Shown: positions 43,404 to 52,567 of the stretch, piece by piece
Position numbering within the stretch: position 1 is the stretch's first letter
How the letters are laid out: each line of letters opens with the position of its first letter
Source of the DNA: Acidobacteriaceae bacterium
GTDB taxonomy: Bacteria > Acidobacteriota > Terriglobia > Bryobacterales > Bryobacteraceae
DNA length: 64,000 bases
Direction: 5' to 3'
Assembly: GCA_019233755.1 (NCBI GenBank)
Contig: JAFAMD010000001.1
Span: forward strand, 1 to 64,000
Translations under genes and position numbers: made by a program
Notes under the pieces: model-generated
Told to the model about the DNA's origin: nothing
Databases searched by the model: none
Seen by the model: the letters and a program-made list of their open reading frames with translations, nothing else

Positions 43404-44648
43404 TTAATCTTCTAGCACCGCGAGCTCGACCTCAGCGCCTGTTGCGCTCAGCTTCACACCTTCCCAACGTGCCACAACCGCTGTCGCTACGCAGTTGCCC
43501 AACACGTTCACTGAAGTCCGGCACATGTCCATGAGCGCATCTACTCCGAGTACTAGCGTGACCCCTTCGAGCGGCAGGTGAAACGTGCCAAGCGTGCCAG
43601 CCAGAATCACCAGAGCGGCGCGAGGTACGGCTGCCGCTCCTTTGCTCGTGAGCATCAGCGTCAGCATCATCGCGATTTGCGTGCTGAGCGGCATGTGAAC
43701 GCCGGCTGCTTGCGCCACGAATAGAGATGCCACGGAAAGATACAGCGTTGATCCGTCGAGATTGAAGCTGTAGCCGGTTGGAAGCACGAAGCCGACGATG
43801 TGTTTCGGAACTCCAAAGCGCTCCATGTTCTCGAGCGCGAGCGGAAGAGCGGCCTCGCTCGATGCGGTGGAAAACGCCAGCAGGAATGGTTGTCTCGCGG
43901 CCCGGAAGAACCGGCCTACCGGTACCCGCGCGATGGCCAGCGCCGAGCCAAGCACCAGAATGACAAACAGCGCCTGCGCCAGATAAAGGGTACCGATCAG
44001 CTTGCCGAGCCCGAACAGCACGCTCGCACCCTTAGATCCGACAGTCACTGCAATGGCCGCGCCCACCCCGAAAGGCGCCGTGTACATTACATATTTCGAG
44101 TAGCGAAACATTACTTCTGCTACGGAGCCCGAGAAGTCGATCACCGGTTGAGCCTTGGCGCCCACGGCCGAACAGGCAGCTCCAAACAGGAAGAAGAACA
44201 CCACCATCTGCAGCACGTCGTTTTGGGCGAGCGATTCGAAAACGTTGCTGGGGACGGCGTGCTCCAGAACAGTGCTCAATGAAACCGGTTTCGATAGAGC
44301 GGGCAGGGCAGCGCCATTCTCTCCTGCCAAGCTCAAACGGGCGCCCGGCTGCATCACGTTCACGATCACCAGGCCGATCACGAGTGCGAGAGTGGTCGCC
44401 AGCTCGAAGTAAGTGATAGCTTTCAGAGCGATGCGCCCCATCGTTCTCAGTTCGCCGGCGGAAGCGATTCCGTAGACCAGGGTTCCGAACAGCAATGGTC
44501 CGACAATCGACTTGATCAACCGGAGGAAGATGTTACTCACGGGCGCAAGATCGCGCGCGAAGCCGGGGAAAAAGACTCCGATGAGTATGCCCGCAACCAG
44601 GGCAATCAGAATCCAGGCTGTCAGCGATAGCTTTTTCAGCCGTTTCAT
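43404..44648 (-). CDS. Dicarboxylate/amino acid:cation symporter (DAACS family)
   Basis: A 414-residue inner-membrane carrier of the GltP/DctA family that imports C4-dicarboxylates or glutamate with Na+ or H+. Typical segments are IVGPLLFGTLVYGIASAGE, the FSTASSEAALPLALENM hairpin loop, VLPTGYSFNLDGSTLYLS, and MMLTLMLTSKGAAAVPRA (a conserved transport motif). Around eight helices are visible. Substrate cannot be fixed between aspartate/glutamate and succinate from sequence. Start ATG 44648, in a run after nadK on the same strand. Confidence 0.9.
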   Translation of the reverse strand: MKRLKKLSLTAWILIALVAGILIGVFFPGFARDLAPVSNIFLRLIKSIVGPLLFGTLVYGIASAGELRTMGRIALKAITYFELATTLALVIGLVIVNVMQPGARLSLAGENGAALPALSKPVSLSTVLEHAVPSNVFESLAQNDVLQMVVFFFLFGAACSAVGAKAQPVIDFSGSVAEVMFRYSKYVMYTAPFGVGAAIAVTVGSKGASVLFGLGKLIGTLYLAQALFVILVLGSALAIARVPVGRFFRAARQPFLLAFSTASSEAALPLALENMERFGVPKHIVGFVLPTGYSFNLDGSTLYLSVASLFVAQAAGVHMPLSTQIAMMLTLMLTSKGAAAVPRAALVILAGTLGTFHLPLEGVTLVLGVDALMDMCRTSVNVLGNCVATAVVARWEGVKLSATGAEVELAVLED

Positions 44649-44681
44649 TACGTATCTATTGTTTCTATCGTTTTGCCGTTT

Positions 44682-45542
44682 CTATCGTTCTCCCCATTTG
44701 AGCTTTTCCCTGAGTACATCGAAGAAAAGAATCTTTGGCGGGCGAATCAACTGGATCGTCTTCGGGGACGAACGGCAGATAACGGTGTCGCCTTTTGAAA
44801 GAGGTTCTCCTACCTGGCCGTCAATCGTCAAGTAAGGGCCTTCGTCCCCTTGAATAAAGATTTGAATAATACTGGTGTCCGGCACAATTACAGGCCGGTT
44901 CGTGAGCATATGTGGGCAGATCGGCGTGATACAGAGTGCGCTCACAGAGGGGAAAACGACCGGCCCTCCTGCCGACAGCGAGTACGCTGTGGAACCCGTA
45001 GGCGTCGAAACAATCAAACCATCTGCTCGATAAGCGGCTACAAAGTGGTCGTCGACGCAGGTATCGAGGTCGATCATGCGTGCCAGTTGCGACTTTGTGA
45101 TCACCACATCGTTCAGTGCGGAGTAGCTTGCAATCGACTCCCCGTTCCGCACGAGTTCGCAATCCACCATGCGCCGTACGCCGATCTCGTGCTCTCCGCG
45201 GAGCGCCCGCTCCAGTTCGGGATAAAGATCCTCCACCCGAATCGCGGTGAGGAACCCGAGGCGCCCCAGGTTCACGGCGAACAGCGGGATGTCCAGTCCG
45301 GCAACCACGCGCGCTCCCGAGAGCAGAGTGCCGTCGCCGCCGAGGACGATGATGAGGTCGGTGCCGTGGGGCAAATCCTCTCTAGAGAAGAACGGGCCGC
45401 CGCCCGCGTACACGGCGGTGTGGCGGTCGTAGCGATACTCGATTCCGCGTTCTATCAGCCAGGTGAGAAGTCCGGAAACAATAGGGGCTGCTTCCGCCAA
45501 ATTCGGTTTTGAGATGATTCCGACAATTTTTATCTGCCGCAT
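44682..45542 (-). CDS. nadK: NAD kinase
   Basis: Phosphorylates NAD to NADP. The 286-residue protein shows the diacylglycerol-kinase-like LIIVLGGDGTLLSGARVVAG motif near residue 65, YSALNDVVITKSQLARM and the DGLIVSTPTGSTAYSLSAGGP motif. Start is ATG 45542 (MRQIKIVGIISKPNL). It lies 53 bases after tlyA on the same strand and 33 before the symporter gene. Substrate choice (NAD alone or NADH) is not determined by sequence. Confidence 0.94.
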   Translation of the reverse strand: MRQIKIVGIISKPNLAEAAPIVSGLLTWLIERGIEYRYDRHTAVYAGGGPFFSREDLPHGTDLIIVLGGDGTLLSGARVVAGLDIPLFAVNLGRLGFLTAIRVEDLYPELERALRGEHEIGVRRMVDCELVRNGESIASYSALNDVVITKSQLARMIDLDTCVDDHFVAAYRADGLIVSTPTGSTAYSLSAGGPVVFPSVSALCITPICPHMLTNRPVIVPDTSIIQIFIQGDEGPYLTIDGQVGEPLSKGDTVICRSSPKTIQLIRPPKILFFDVLREKLKWGER

Positions 45543-45595
45543 GCGTCGCGTTCGGTGCCAACAACAGAGTAACGCGACTACTCTTTACAAGTGGC

Positions 45596-46366
45596 TTAAG
45601 CCCCTGTTGTGAGTTTGCGGGCGTGCAATAAGAATTCCCTGTTGCCCTCGGCACCCAGTATCGGACTGTCGGCGATGGCTGTGACAAATCCCGCGGCGTG
45701 CAAGGCGCCGGCCACCTTCTCGCACGCAAATTGGTGGGCCGCGGGATCCCGCACGATTCCGCCGCTGCCTACCGCCTCGCGGCCCGCTTCGAACTGGGGC
45801 TTCACAAGAATGATCCAGTCGCCGTCAGAAGCAAGTAACGGCGCCAAAGCGGGAATCAACAGGGTAACGGAAATGAAGCTGACATCGCACGCTATCAAGT
45901 CCGCCTCTTCGCCAATTTTGTCGAAGGTCAAGTGCCGGGAATTGACATGCTCGTGAAGAACCACCCGCGGGTCGGTCCGCAGCTTCCAGTCAATCTGTCC
46001 GGCACCGGTATCCACTGCGTGAACTCGCAGCGCGCCATGCTGCAGCAGGCAGTCAGTGAAACCGCCCGTCGAAGCGCCGATGTCGAGACAGACCTTGCCG
46101 CCTGCGGAGATATGGAACCGTTCGAGCGCAGCCTCCAGCTTGAGCCCGCCGCGGCTGACGTATTTCAGAGGTTGCTCCACGCTGATGCGGCTACCGGCAT
46201 CCACCGGACGCCCGGGCTTGTCGGCCCTTTGGTTATCCACTGTCACCTTGCCGGCCAGAATCAGGGCCTGGGCCTTCTCACGCGATTCCACAAGCTGGCG
46301 TTCCACCAGCGCCACATCCAACCGCTGTTTGTTTGATCTGCCCGCAGCTTTCGGCGCAGGAGGCAA
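45596..46366 (-). CDS. tlyA: TlyA-family rRNA methyltransferase / hemolysin
   Basis: A 256-residue protein with an N-terminal S4 RNA-binding domain (RLDVALVERQLVESREKAQ) and a FtsJ-like 2'-O-methyltransferase domain: SRGGLKLEAAL (Lys), LDIGASTGGFTDCL (motif I), CDVSFIS (Asp) and ILVKPQFEAGRE (Lys/Glu). These give the K-D-K-E catalytic set. TlyA methylates rRNA cytidines. I chose TTG 46366 with AAAGG 8 bases before it; the longer open frame upstream overlaps ispA and has no homology. Between ispA and nadK on the strand. Confidence 0.9.
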   Translation of the reverse strand: MPPAPKAAGRSNKQRLDVALVERQLVESREKAQALILAGKVTVDNQRADKPGRPVDAGSRISVEQPLKYVSRGGLKLEAALERFHISAGGKVCLDIGASTGGFTDCLLQHGALRVHAVDTGAGQIDWKLRTDPRVVLHEHVNSRHLTFDKIGEEADLIACDVSFISVTLLIPALAPLLASDGDWIILVKPQFEAGREAVGSGGIVRDPAAHQFACEKVAGALHAAGFVTAIADSPILGAEGNREFLLHARKLTTGA

Positions 46367-46370
46367 ATGG

Positions 46371-47273
46371 TCAGGCCTTTCGTTGCACGACGAAATCGGC
46401 GATCTGGCGCAACCGGTCGGCACGGTCGTCGAAGATTCGCAGCGCGGCGTGCGCGGCCAGACGCTCCTTTTCGGCCATTTCGCGAGAGCGTTCCAGCCCA
46501 TATACGGCAGGAAACGTCACTTTTCGCTGCGCCTGATCTTTGCCGGCCGTTTTGCCCAGAGACTCTGACGGTTCCTCCACGTCCAGAACGTCATCGATGA
46601 TCTGGAACGCCAGGCCGATGTGCTCGCCATACTCCGAGATCGCGGCAAGTTCCTGGTGGCGGGCGCCTGCGTAGATTGCGCCCATTCGGACACTGGCTCG
46701 CAAAAGGGCGCCCGTCTTCGCGCGGTGAATGGATTCAAGCAGTAGCGGCGTGGGATGCTTCCCCTCGCCTTCGATGTCGTTGACCTGGCCGCCGATCATT
46801 CCGCCGCGGGTTCCGGAGGCTCGGGATAATTCTTCCACCAGGCGAATCTTCCGCTCCGCGCCCACGCCCGGAAGCCGGCTCAAGACTTCAAACGCCAGGG
46901 TCAGGAGTGCGTCTCCGGCTAGAATAGCCATGGCATCGCCGAAAACTTTGTGGCAGGTTGGCCTGCCGCGGCGCAAGTCGTCATTATCTAGCGCAGGCAG
47001 ATCGTCGTGGATCAACGAATAAGTGTGGATCAGTTCCAGTGTCGCGGCGGCGTTCTCCACGCCGTCGGGCGCATCAGACACGGCCCGTGCAGCGGCAATG
47101 GCCAGCACCGGACGGATGCGCTTTCCACCGGCAAACAAGCTGTAACGCATCGCACGATGAATGATGCCAGGGTCCACGTTTTCGGCCGGCACCCATTCGT
47201 TCAGTACACGATCCACTACCAGAACCTGCTCAGCAAGATACTCTTGCAGACTGCTTTGTTCTACGCTCGTCAT
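46371..47273 (-). CDS. ispA: Polyprenyl synthetase (farnesyl/geranylgeranyl diphosphate synthase type)
   Basis: A 300-residue trans-prenyltransferase. The first Asp-rich motif is LIHDDLPALDNDD, with RRGRPTCHK following, and the second is FQIIDDVLDVEE. The chain-length region before the first motif (AATLELIHTYSLIHDD) with Tyr/Ser resembles short-chain farnesyl diphosphate synthases. Products would feed quinones, undecaprenyl phosphate and possibly the geranylgeranyl-reductase-like enzyme in this window. Its start overlaps the xseB stop by 4 bases, giving xseB-ispA, a common pair. Confidence 0.93.
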   Translation of the reverse strand: MTSVEQSSLQEYLAEQVLVVDRVLNEWVPAENVDPGIIHRAMRYSLFAGGKRIRPVLAIAAARAVSDAPDGVENAAATLELIHTYSLIHDDLPALDNDDLRRGRPTCHKVFGDAMAILAGDALLTLAFEVLSRLPGVGAERKIRLVEELSRASGTRGGMIGGQVNDIEGEGKHPTPLLLESIHRAKTGALLRASVRMGAIYAGARHQELAAISEYGEHIGLAFQIIDDVLDVEEPSESLGKTAGKDQAQRKVTFPAVYGLERSREMAEKERLAAHAALRIFDDRADRLRQIADFVVQRKA

Positions 47274-47518
47274 TTGCCAGTTCTCTCAGGGTTGAAGGGA
47301 ACAGCCACAACCTCGGAGCCTTTCTTCATCAGGATTTCTACGCGTGATTCGGCCTCCTCTAATTGCCGCTTGCACTCCGCGCTGAGCCGCATCCCGGTTT
47401 CGAATAGAGCGAGGCTCTGTTCGAGCGGGAGATCGCCCTTTTCGAGCTCCTTGACGATGCGCTCCAACTCGTCCAGGCTCGCTTCAAAACTCGGTGAGGA
47501 TGTTTTTTCCTCGGACAT
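47270..47518 (-). CDS. xseB: Exodeoxyribonuclease VII small subunit
   Basis: An 82-residue helical protein, typical length for XseB. It reads FEASLDELERIVKELEKGD followed by LPLEQSLALFETGMRLSAEC, a coiled coil that binds the XseA large subunit. I use ATG 47518 (MSEEKTSS); the upstream frame has no matching sequence. It overlaps ispA by 4 bases. The large subunit xseA is not in this window. Confidence 0.93.
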   Translation of the reverse strand: MSEEKTSSPSFEASLDELERIVKELEKGDLPLEQSLALFETGMRLSAECKRQLEEAESRVEILMKKGSEVVAVPFNPERTGK

Positions 47519-47739
47519 GCTCCATTGTAACGGTCTTAAGTAGCCGGCCTTACCCTCCGGGTCCTTTCCGACGCGCCGCCGGCAATCGGGACGACGGTTT
47601 CCTGTCATACGAAGTTTCGATTAAAGTGAATATATGGCGATCCCCGCCAGCACGCGGCCCTCTCTGTTCGGCTCTGACTAGCAGCAGCGCTCCTGACGGC
47701 CCTCCCTGTCCGCCTGCAACCCCCTCATCGAGGTTCTTT

Positions 47740-49089
47740 ATGGTGCTAACGCAGAACGCCGCGTATCCGGTGCTGCCTTCTTTGGTGACTTCTCTGCCCG
47801 GTCCGAAGGCGAAAGAGATCATCGAGCGGGATAACGCGGTCCTCTCACCCTCCTACACGCGCTGCTACCCGTTCGTCATGAAACGCGGTCGAGGAGCCGT
47901 CGTCGAGGACGTGGACGGCAACTATTTTCTCGATTTTGCCGCCGGAATCGCGGTAGTCGCGAGCGGTCACTCCCACCCGGCGGTAGTTGCGGCCATCCAA
48001 AACCAGGCTGCCGAGTTCCTGCACATGTCCGGCACCGACTTCTATTACGAAAGCATGGTGCGGCTGGCGGAAAAGTTGGCAGCTTTGACGCCCGGCGATG
48101 TGCCGCGCCGTGTGTACTTCGGCAATTCCGGTGCTGAAGCAGTGGAAGCTGCCATCAAGATGGCGCGCTATAACACCGGGCGGGATAAGTTCATTGCCTT
48201 CTTGGGCGGTTTCCATGGCCGCACGATGGGAGCCCTTTCTCTCACCGGCAGCAAGATTACCCAGCGTCGCGGGTTTCATCCGCCGCTTCCGGTGCACCAC
48301 ATCCCCTATGCGTATTGCTATCGCTGTCCGTACGGTAAGCAGCCGGAAACCTGCAGCGTGGAATGCGTGAAAGTCCTGGAGGAGCAGCTTTTCAAGACCA
48401 TTCTTCCCGCCGAGGAGGTCGCTGCGATTGTGGTCGAGCCCGTGCAAGGTGAGGGCGGCTACCTGGTTCCGCCGAAAAAATTCCATGAGGAGCTGCGGCG
48501 AATTGCAGATAAATACGGCATACTGCTGGTGCACGATGAAGTGCAAAGCGGCATGGGCAGGACGGGCCGTATGTTCGCTTCCGAGCACTTCGAGGTCTCG
48601 CCGGATATTGTCACCCTGGCGAAAGGAATCGCCAGCGGCATGCCTCTCTCGGCAACTGTCGCGCGCGCGGAAGTTATGCAGTGGCCTCCTGGCGCGCACG
48701 CTTCCACCTTCGGGGGCAACCCGGTGTCCGTCGCCGCTGCCCTCACCACCATTGAGCTGTTAGAGCAAACGCTGGTGGAACACGCCGCCGCGATCGGACG
48801 GTACATGTTAGAACGCATGAAATCATGGCCCGCCCGATTCCGTTTTGTGGGAGATGTCCGCGGCCTCGGTCTCATGATAGGTGTCGAAATCGTCCGCGAC
48901 CAGGAGACGAAAGAGCGTGCACCCGATCTGCGCGACCGCCTCGAATCCATGGCTTTCGAACGCGGCCTGCTCATTCTGGGCGCCGGCCAGAATAGCGTTC
49001 GCCTGTGCCCGCCGCTCGTAATCTCGCGTGATCAGGCGGACTTCGCGATGGATACACTGGAGCAGTGTCTGCAGTCTCTGGAACAGTAA
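47740..49089 (+). CDS. Class III aminotransferase (acetylornithine/4-aminobutyrate type)
   Basis: A PLP enzyme of 449 residues. Landmarks are FLDFAAGIAVVASGHSHP near residue 65, NSGAEAVEAAIKMARYNTGR, VEPVQGEGGYLVPP, LVHDEVQSGMGRTG and the Schiff-base Lys in IVTLAKGIASGMPLSATVA. A CYRCPYGKQPETC cluster near residue 190 is a feature of some acetylornithine-type members from acidobacteria and archaea. I take ATG 47740, with GAGG seven bases before it. An open frame continues upstream to 47494 but lacks homology. Substrate (ornithine, GABA or other) is not decidable. Confidence 0.88.
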   Translation: MVLTQNAAYPVLPSLVTSLPGPKAKEIIERDNAVLSPSYTRCYPFVMKRGRGAVVEDVDGNYFLDFAAGIAVVASGHSHPAVVAAIQNQAAEFLHMSGTDFYYESMVRLAEKLAALTPGDVPRRVYFGNSGAEAVEAAIKMARYNTGRDKFIAFLGGFHGRTMGALSLTGSKITQRRGFHPPLPVHHIPYAYCYRCPYGKQPETCSVECVKVLEEQLFKTILPAEEVAAIVVEPVQGEGGYLVPPKKFHEELRRIADKYGILLVHDEVQSGMGRTGRMFASEHFEVSPDIVTLAKGIASGMPLSATVARAEVMQWPPGAHASTFGGNPVSVAAALTTIELLEQTLVEHAAAIGRYMLERMKSWPARFRFVGDVRGLGLMIGVEIVRDQETKERAPDLRDRLESMAFERGLLILGAGQNSVRLCPPLVISRDQADFAMDTLEQCLQSLEQ

Positions 49090-49718
49090 GCGCACAGGAG
49101 AGCGCGCAAATCGAACACGCGGAGCGTGCGCGCGCAGCGCAACCGCTCCCTGTTCTGGACGTCGGCTGCGGTATCAACAAATATCCTGGCGCCATCGGCC
49201 TTGATCGCAATCCGAACACCCGCGCCGACGTGATCGCTGATCTGGACCAGTTTCCGTTCCCGTTCCGCGACAGCTCCTTCCGCGAGCTGCGCGCCATCCA
49301 CGTCATCGAGCATGTTTCGGACGTGATCCGCGCGCTCGAAGAGTTTCACCGTCTGCTCACGCCCGGGGGCCTCGCCGTCGTTGTTACGCCTCACTACACC
49401 GATTTCAGCTCCTTCTGCGACCCCACCCACCGCTGGCACCTGAACAGCTTTTCTCTGCGCTATTTCGGCGCAGATAACGGCGGCTACGGCTATTACTCAA
49501 AAGCCCGTTTCCGTGAGATTTCCACCCGGGTGAAGTTACTTGCTCTGTGGAGATACCTGGGTTTTGAGTTTCTGGTCAACCGCTTCCGCTGGTTCCGGCG
49601 GTTCTGGGAGTTCTACCTCTGCTATCTCGTCCGAGGCAAGGTTATCGAATGGCAGATCGAGGCGGTGAAGGACGAGTCGGCTGGTCTTTCCAGCCACATC
49701 AATGGATCTGGAAGCTGA
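49065..49718 (+). CDS. Class I SAM-dependent methyltransferase
   Basis: A 217-residue methyltransferase of the Methyltransf_11 type. It shows VLDVGCGINKYPGAIGLD near residue 32, a RAIHVIEHVSDVIRALEEF segment and HRWHLNSFSLRYFG. The last 60 residues are aromatic and basic. Substrate unknown. Its GTG start is inside the aminotransferase 3' end (25-base overlap), so the two are translationally linked. A YraN gene overlaps its 3' end. Confidence 0.82.
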   Translation: MSAVSGTVSAQESAQIEHAERARAAQPLPVLDVGCGINKYPGAIGLDRNPNTRADVIADLDQFPFPFRDSSFRELRAIHVIEHVSDVIRALEEFHRLLTPGGLAVVVTPHYTDFSSFCDPTHRWHLNSFSLRYFGADNGGYGYYSKARFREISTRVKLLALWRYLGFEFLVNRFRWFRRFWEFYLCYLVRGKVIEWQIEAVKDESAGLSSHINGSGS

Positions 49719-50125
49719 GCGATTCGCTCCGGCAGAAGAAGCAGCGGAACACCCTTTCACACGACGCAGCGCTCGGCCGCCGGGGCGAAGATCTGGCTCA
49801 TCGCTATCTTCATCGCGCTGGATTCAAGGTTCTTGCGCGCAATTACCGGCCTGGCGCCGATTCCGAAATAGATATTGTTGCGCGCGATGGCGAGATTGTC
49901 GTTTTCGTCGAAGTAAAATCGCGCACTTCAGCCGAGTTCGGCAGTCCGGACCGCGCGATCGACCCGGAAAAGCAGCGGCATATCATCCGAGCGGCTCATA
50001 GCTGGGCGACCCGGGCCGGCATCGCCTGGAACCAGGTCCGCTTCGACGTGATTTCGATCGTTTTTACTGATCCGCCGGCGATTCATCACCATCGCGATGC
50101 GTTTTTCGCGGGCCGTGCAATCTGA
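49649..50125 (+). CDS. yraN: YraN family (UPF0102) nuclease-fold protein
   Basis: A 158-residue frame whose C-terminal 120 residues match UPF0102/YraN. The family core is ALGRRGEDLAHRYLHRAGF, then ARNYRPGADSEIDIVARDG and VFVEVKSRTS, with the D-x(n)-ExK nuclease-fold residues. Start is uncertain: ATG 49649 gives an N-terminal extension and a 70-base overlap with the methyltransferase. No in-frame ATG/GTG/TTG lies closer. A Holliday-junction-resolvase-like role is suggested by the fold but unproven. Its end overlaps the SRPBCC gene on the other strand by 62 bases. Confidence 0.8.
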   Translation: MADRGGEGRVGWSFQPHQWIWKLSDSLRQKKQRNTLSHDAALGRRGEDLAHRYLHRAGFKVLARNYRPGADSEIDIVARDGEIVVFVEVKSRTSAEFGSPDRAIDPEKQRHIIRAAHSWATRAGIAWNQVRFDVISIVFTDPPAIHHHRDAFFAGRAI

Positions 50126-50561
50126 CCGCTTCCGCAGCGCTGGCGTTCGCGATTGCCAAGGCGAGTCTGTTCATACCCTCGGGAAGGCTGGAGGCGAGTG
50201 TCGACTCCAACTGTGAAACATAGGCTCCAGCGCCCTTGCCGCGGAGCACAACGCGCTGCCTGAGTCGCGTTCGGTCGTTACCAATATCCTCGAATCGCCA
50301 CTCGAAAGACAATGTCGCGTCGTCCAGCCGGACCTCGATCGTCGCACTTTTGGGTGGATTGACCTCTCGAATCACCCATTGCAGAGGCGCCTGGGCGGGC
50401 AGTTTCGTCGTTCCGCGTGTCCCAGCCGCGAACGGTCCATGCAGTTCAAATTCCGCCGGCGGATCAGCCCAGTTGCGGACGTCTGTCCAGTAGCTCCAGG
50501 CAAACAGGGCAGTCGCGTCGGTCTCCACCGAATGAGTCATTTCCCACGCACTGTTTTCCAT
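50064..50561 (-). CDS. SRPBCC family protein
   Basis: A 165-residue START/Bet v1-like protein. It opens WEMTHSVETDATALFAWSYWTDVRNWADPP, read as two blocks around the polyketide-cyclase-type edge strand and helix, and has the central strands TTKLPAQAPLQWVIREVN and TIEVRLDDATLSFEWRFED. A C-terminal amphipathic helix fits the cavity-lid position. Ligand unknown. It is 9 bases downstream of the SDR gene and may belong to the hemL operon. Its 3' end is antisense to yraN. Confidence 0.75.
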   Translation of the reverse strand: MENSAWEMTHSVETDATALFAWSYWTDVRNWADPPAEFELHGPFAAGTRGTTKLPAQAPLQWVIREVNPPKSATIEVRLDDATLSFEWRFEDIGNDRTRLRQRVVLRGKGAGAYVSQLESTLASSLPEGMNRLALAIANASAAEAVRLHGPRKTHRDGDESPADQ

Positions 50562-50570
50562 CGCTTGCGG

Positions 50571-51290
50571 CTACTTATGGCTCAGTCCACCGTCCACAGC
50601 CAGAATTTGTCCCGTTATGAACGTGGGTGCTGTGAGAAAGAAATACACTGCATCCGCGATCTCCTCCGGCCTTCCCGGCCGGCGCATCGGCGTCGCGTCG
50701 ATCATTGCCTGAGCTCTCATGTCCACATCGTTGAACGAAATCACTCCGGGAGCCACGGAGTTCACGGTAATCTCAGGCGCCAGCGCCTTCGCCAGTGCTT
50801 TTGTCAGCATAATGAGGCCCGCTTTTGAGGCGCAATAATGCGGGTGCTCAGCCCAAGGCCGGATGCCGCCCAGCGAGCTGATGTTCACGATCCGTCCCCC
50901 GCCGAGTTGCCTCATGTGCCGTGCGCCCTCCTGGCAGCAGAAGAACGTACCTTTGAGATTCACGTTGTGAAGGAAATCCCAGTCGGCTTCGGTGATCTCG
51001 AGCGGGTCCATTCGCGTGAAACGCGCGGCATTGTTCACCAGGCAATGGAGCGGCCCGAACTGTTCCTTCACTTTACGAAACAACCGCCGGATCTCATCGA
51101 CGCTGCTTAAGTCCGCCTGAAAAACGGGCGCGCCGCCGCACTCGCGTGATACTTGTTCCGCTTCCGCTCGCGACGTGTTGTAGTGAATGGCGACGTCGAA
51201 GCCGCGGCGCGCCAGTTCGATTGCGATGACTCTGCCGATGCGTTTTGCCGCGCCTGTCACCAAAACGCGCTCTTGCGAGTTCCTACTCAC
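50571..51290 (-). CDS. SDR family oxidoreductase, pteridine-reductase-like
   Basis: A 239-residue SDR. The NADP-binding motif is [20 protein letters not shown]; the Arg in A-K-R-I-G is a feature of pteridine reductases (PTR1/FolM). NNAARFTR, the Ser in VNISSLGG and the Y-x3-K in [12 protein letters not shown] complete the active site. Possible roles are dihydropteridine or dihydrofolate reduction or another ketone. It begins at GTG 51290 with a GTGA overlap with hemL. Confidence 0.8.
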   Translation of the reverse strand: MSRNSQERVLVTGAAKRIGRVIAIELARRGFDVAIHYNTSRAEAEQVSRECGGAPVFQADLSSVDEIRRLFRKVKEQFGPLHCLVNNAARFTRMDPLEITEADWDFLHNVNLKGTFFCCQEGARHMRQLGGGRIVNISSLGGIRPWAEHPHYCASKAGLIMLTKALAKALAPEITVNSVAPGVISFNDVDMRAQAMIDATPMRRPGRPEEIADAVYFFLTAPTFITGQILAVDGGLSHK

Positions 51291-52567
51291 GGGTTTGCGG
51301 CGAATTCCCGTATAACTTGCGCAGTGTAGGCAAGGTCCTGCGGCGTGTGCGCAGCCGAGACGAACGCCGCTTCAAACTGCGAGGGTGGCAGATAGACCCC
51401 GCGTTCGAGCATGTGGTGAAAGAACCTGCTGAAGACGGCCGTGTTGGAACGTTTGGCGTCTTCATAGTTCCTTACATGCCTACCGTGCGCACTGCCGTCC
51501 TGGAAGAAATAGGTCATCATCGAACCCACCCGGTTCACGCACGCGCCTGCGGGGACGCACGCCGCAAGCTCGGCTGAGGACTTCTCGAGTCTGTCGTACA
51601 CCTCGGGATGCTTTTCCAGATAAGTCAGCATCGCAATTCCTGCGCTAACCGCGAGCGGATTTCCAGAGAGCGTTCCGGCCTGGTAAACCGGGCCGGCGGG
51701 CGCAACCTTGCTCATGATGTCGGCCCGGCCGCCGTAGGCAGCGAGCGGCAGGCCCGCGCCGACAATCTTGCCCAGGGTGGTGAGGTCCGGGCTCACTCCG
51801 TACAACTGCTGGGCTCCGCCGCGGCTCAGCCGGAAGCCGGTCATGACCTCATCGAAGATCAGCAAGGCGCCATATTGCTCCGTCACACGCCGCAGGCCTT
51901 GAAGGAATCCCGGCTCTGGCGGCACACAGCCCATGTTGCCCACCACGGGCTCGACAATTATCGATGCGATGCGGTCGCCCTGCGCGCGAAACGCTTCTTC
52001 TACTTGATCCAGGTCGTTGTAGGGCAGGGCGATGGTCGTCTCCGAAAATGCCGCTGGCACACCGACGGTATCCGGCAGGCTCAAGGTCGCCACGCCTGAC
52101 CCCGCCTTTACCAGCAGCGAATCCACGTGACCGTGGTAGCATCCCTCGAACTTTACCGTCAGGTCGCGTCCGGTGAACCCGCGAGCCAGCCGGATGGCCG
52201 ACATGCACGCTTCGGTCCCCGAGTTCACCAGCCGCACCATCTCCACGGACGGCACCGCATCTATAATCAGCTCCGCGAGTTCCAACTCTCGCGCCGTAGG
52301 AGCCCCGAAGCTGGTTCCAAGCTCGAGTACGGCCGCAATCGCATCGATGACCGGCTTCGGGCGGTGACCCAAAATCAGCGGTCCCCATGAGCCGACGTAT
52401 TCGATGTACTCGTTTCCATCGACATCGAAAAGATGCGAGCCTTCGCCCCGGGCGATGAAACGGGGCGTGCCGCCCACTCCCCGAAACGCGCGCACAGGTG
52501 AATTTACTCCGCCCGGTATGCTTTGCTTGGCCCGCGCGAAGAGGGCTTCCGATTGACTTGTGTTCAT
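51287..52567 (-). CDS. hemL: Glutamate-1-semialdehyde 2,1-aminomutase
   Basis: Converts glutamate semialdehyde to 5-aminolevulinate in C5 heme synthesis. The 426-residue protein shows [60 protein letters not shown] and the Schiff-base Lys in [18 protein letters not shown] (read as separate blocks). It overlaps the flavoprotein gene by 4 bases at its start and the SDR gene at its end, so it is in the middle of a tight operon. No other hem genes are visible in the window. Confidence 0.95.
   Translation of the reverse strand: MNTSQSEALFARAKQSIPGGVNSPVRAFRGVGGTPRFIARGEGSHLFDVDGNEYIEYVGSWGPLILGHRPKPVIDAIAAVLELGTSFGAPTARELELAELIIDAVPSVEMVRLVNSGTEACMSAIRLARGFTGRDLTVKFEGCYHGHVDSLLVKAGSGVATLSLPDTVGVPAAFSETTIALPYNDLDQVEEAFRAQGDRIASIIVEPVVGNMGCVPPEPGFLQGLRRVTEQYGALLIFDEVMTGFRLSRGGAQQLYGVSPDLTTLGKIVGAGLPLAAYGGRADIMSKVAPAGPVYQAGTLSGNPLAVSAGIAMLTYLEKHPEVYDRLEKSSAELAACVPAGACVNRVGSMMTYFFQDGSAHGRHVRNYEDAKRSNTAVFSRFFHHMLERGVYLPPSQFEAAFVSAAHTPQDLAYTAQVIREFAANP

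Noticed and set aside
47634..47681. 16-codon frame as a possible leader peptide before the aminotransferase gene
   Set aside because: No run of regulatory codons, attenuator hairpin or conserved leader feature was seen.
47494..47739. N-terminal extension of the class III aminotransferase frame
   Set aside because: The upstream codons overlap xseB and lack homology; the ATG at 47740 has a good ribosome site and family N-terminus.
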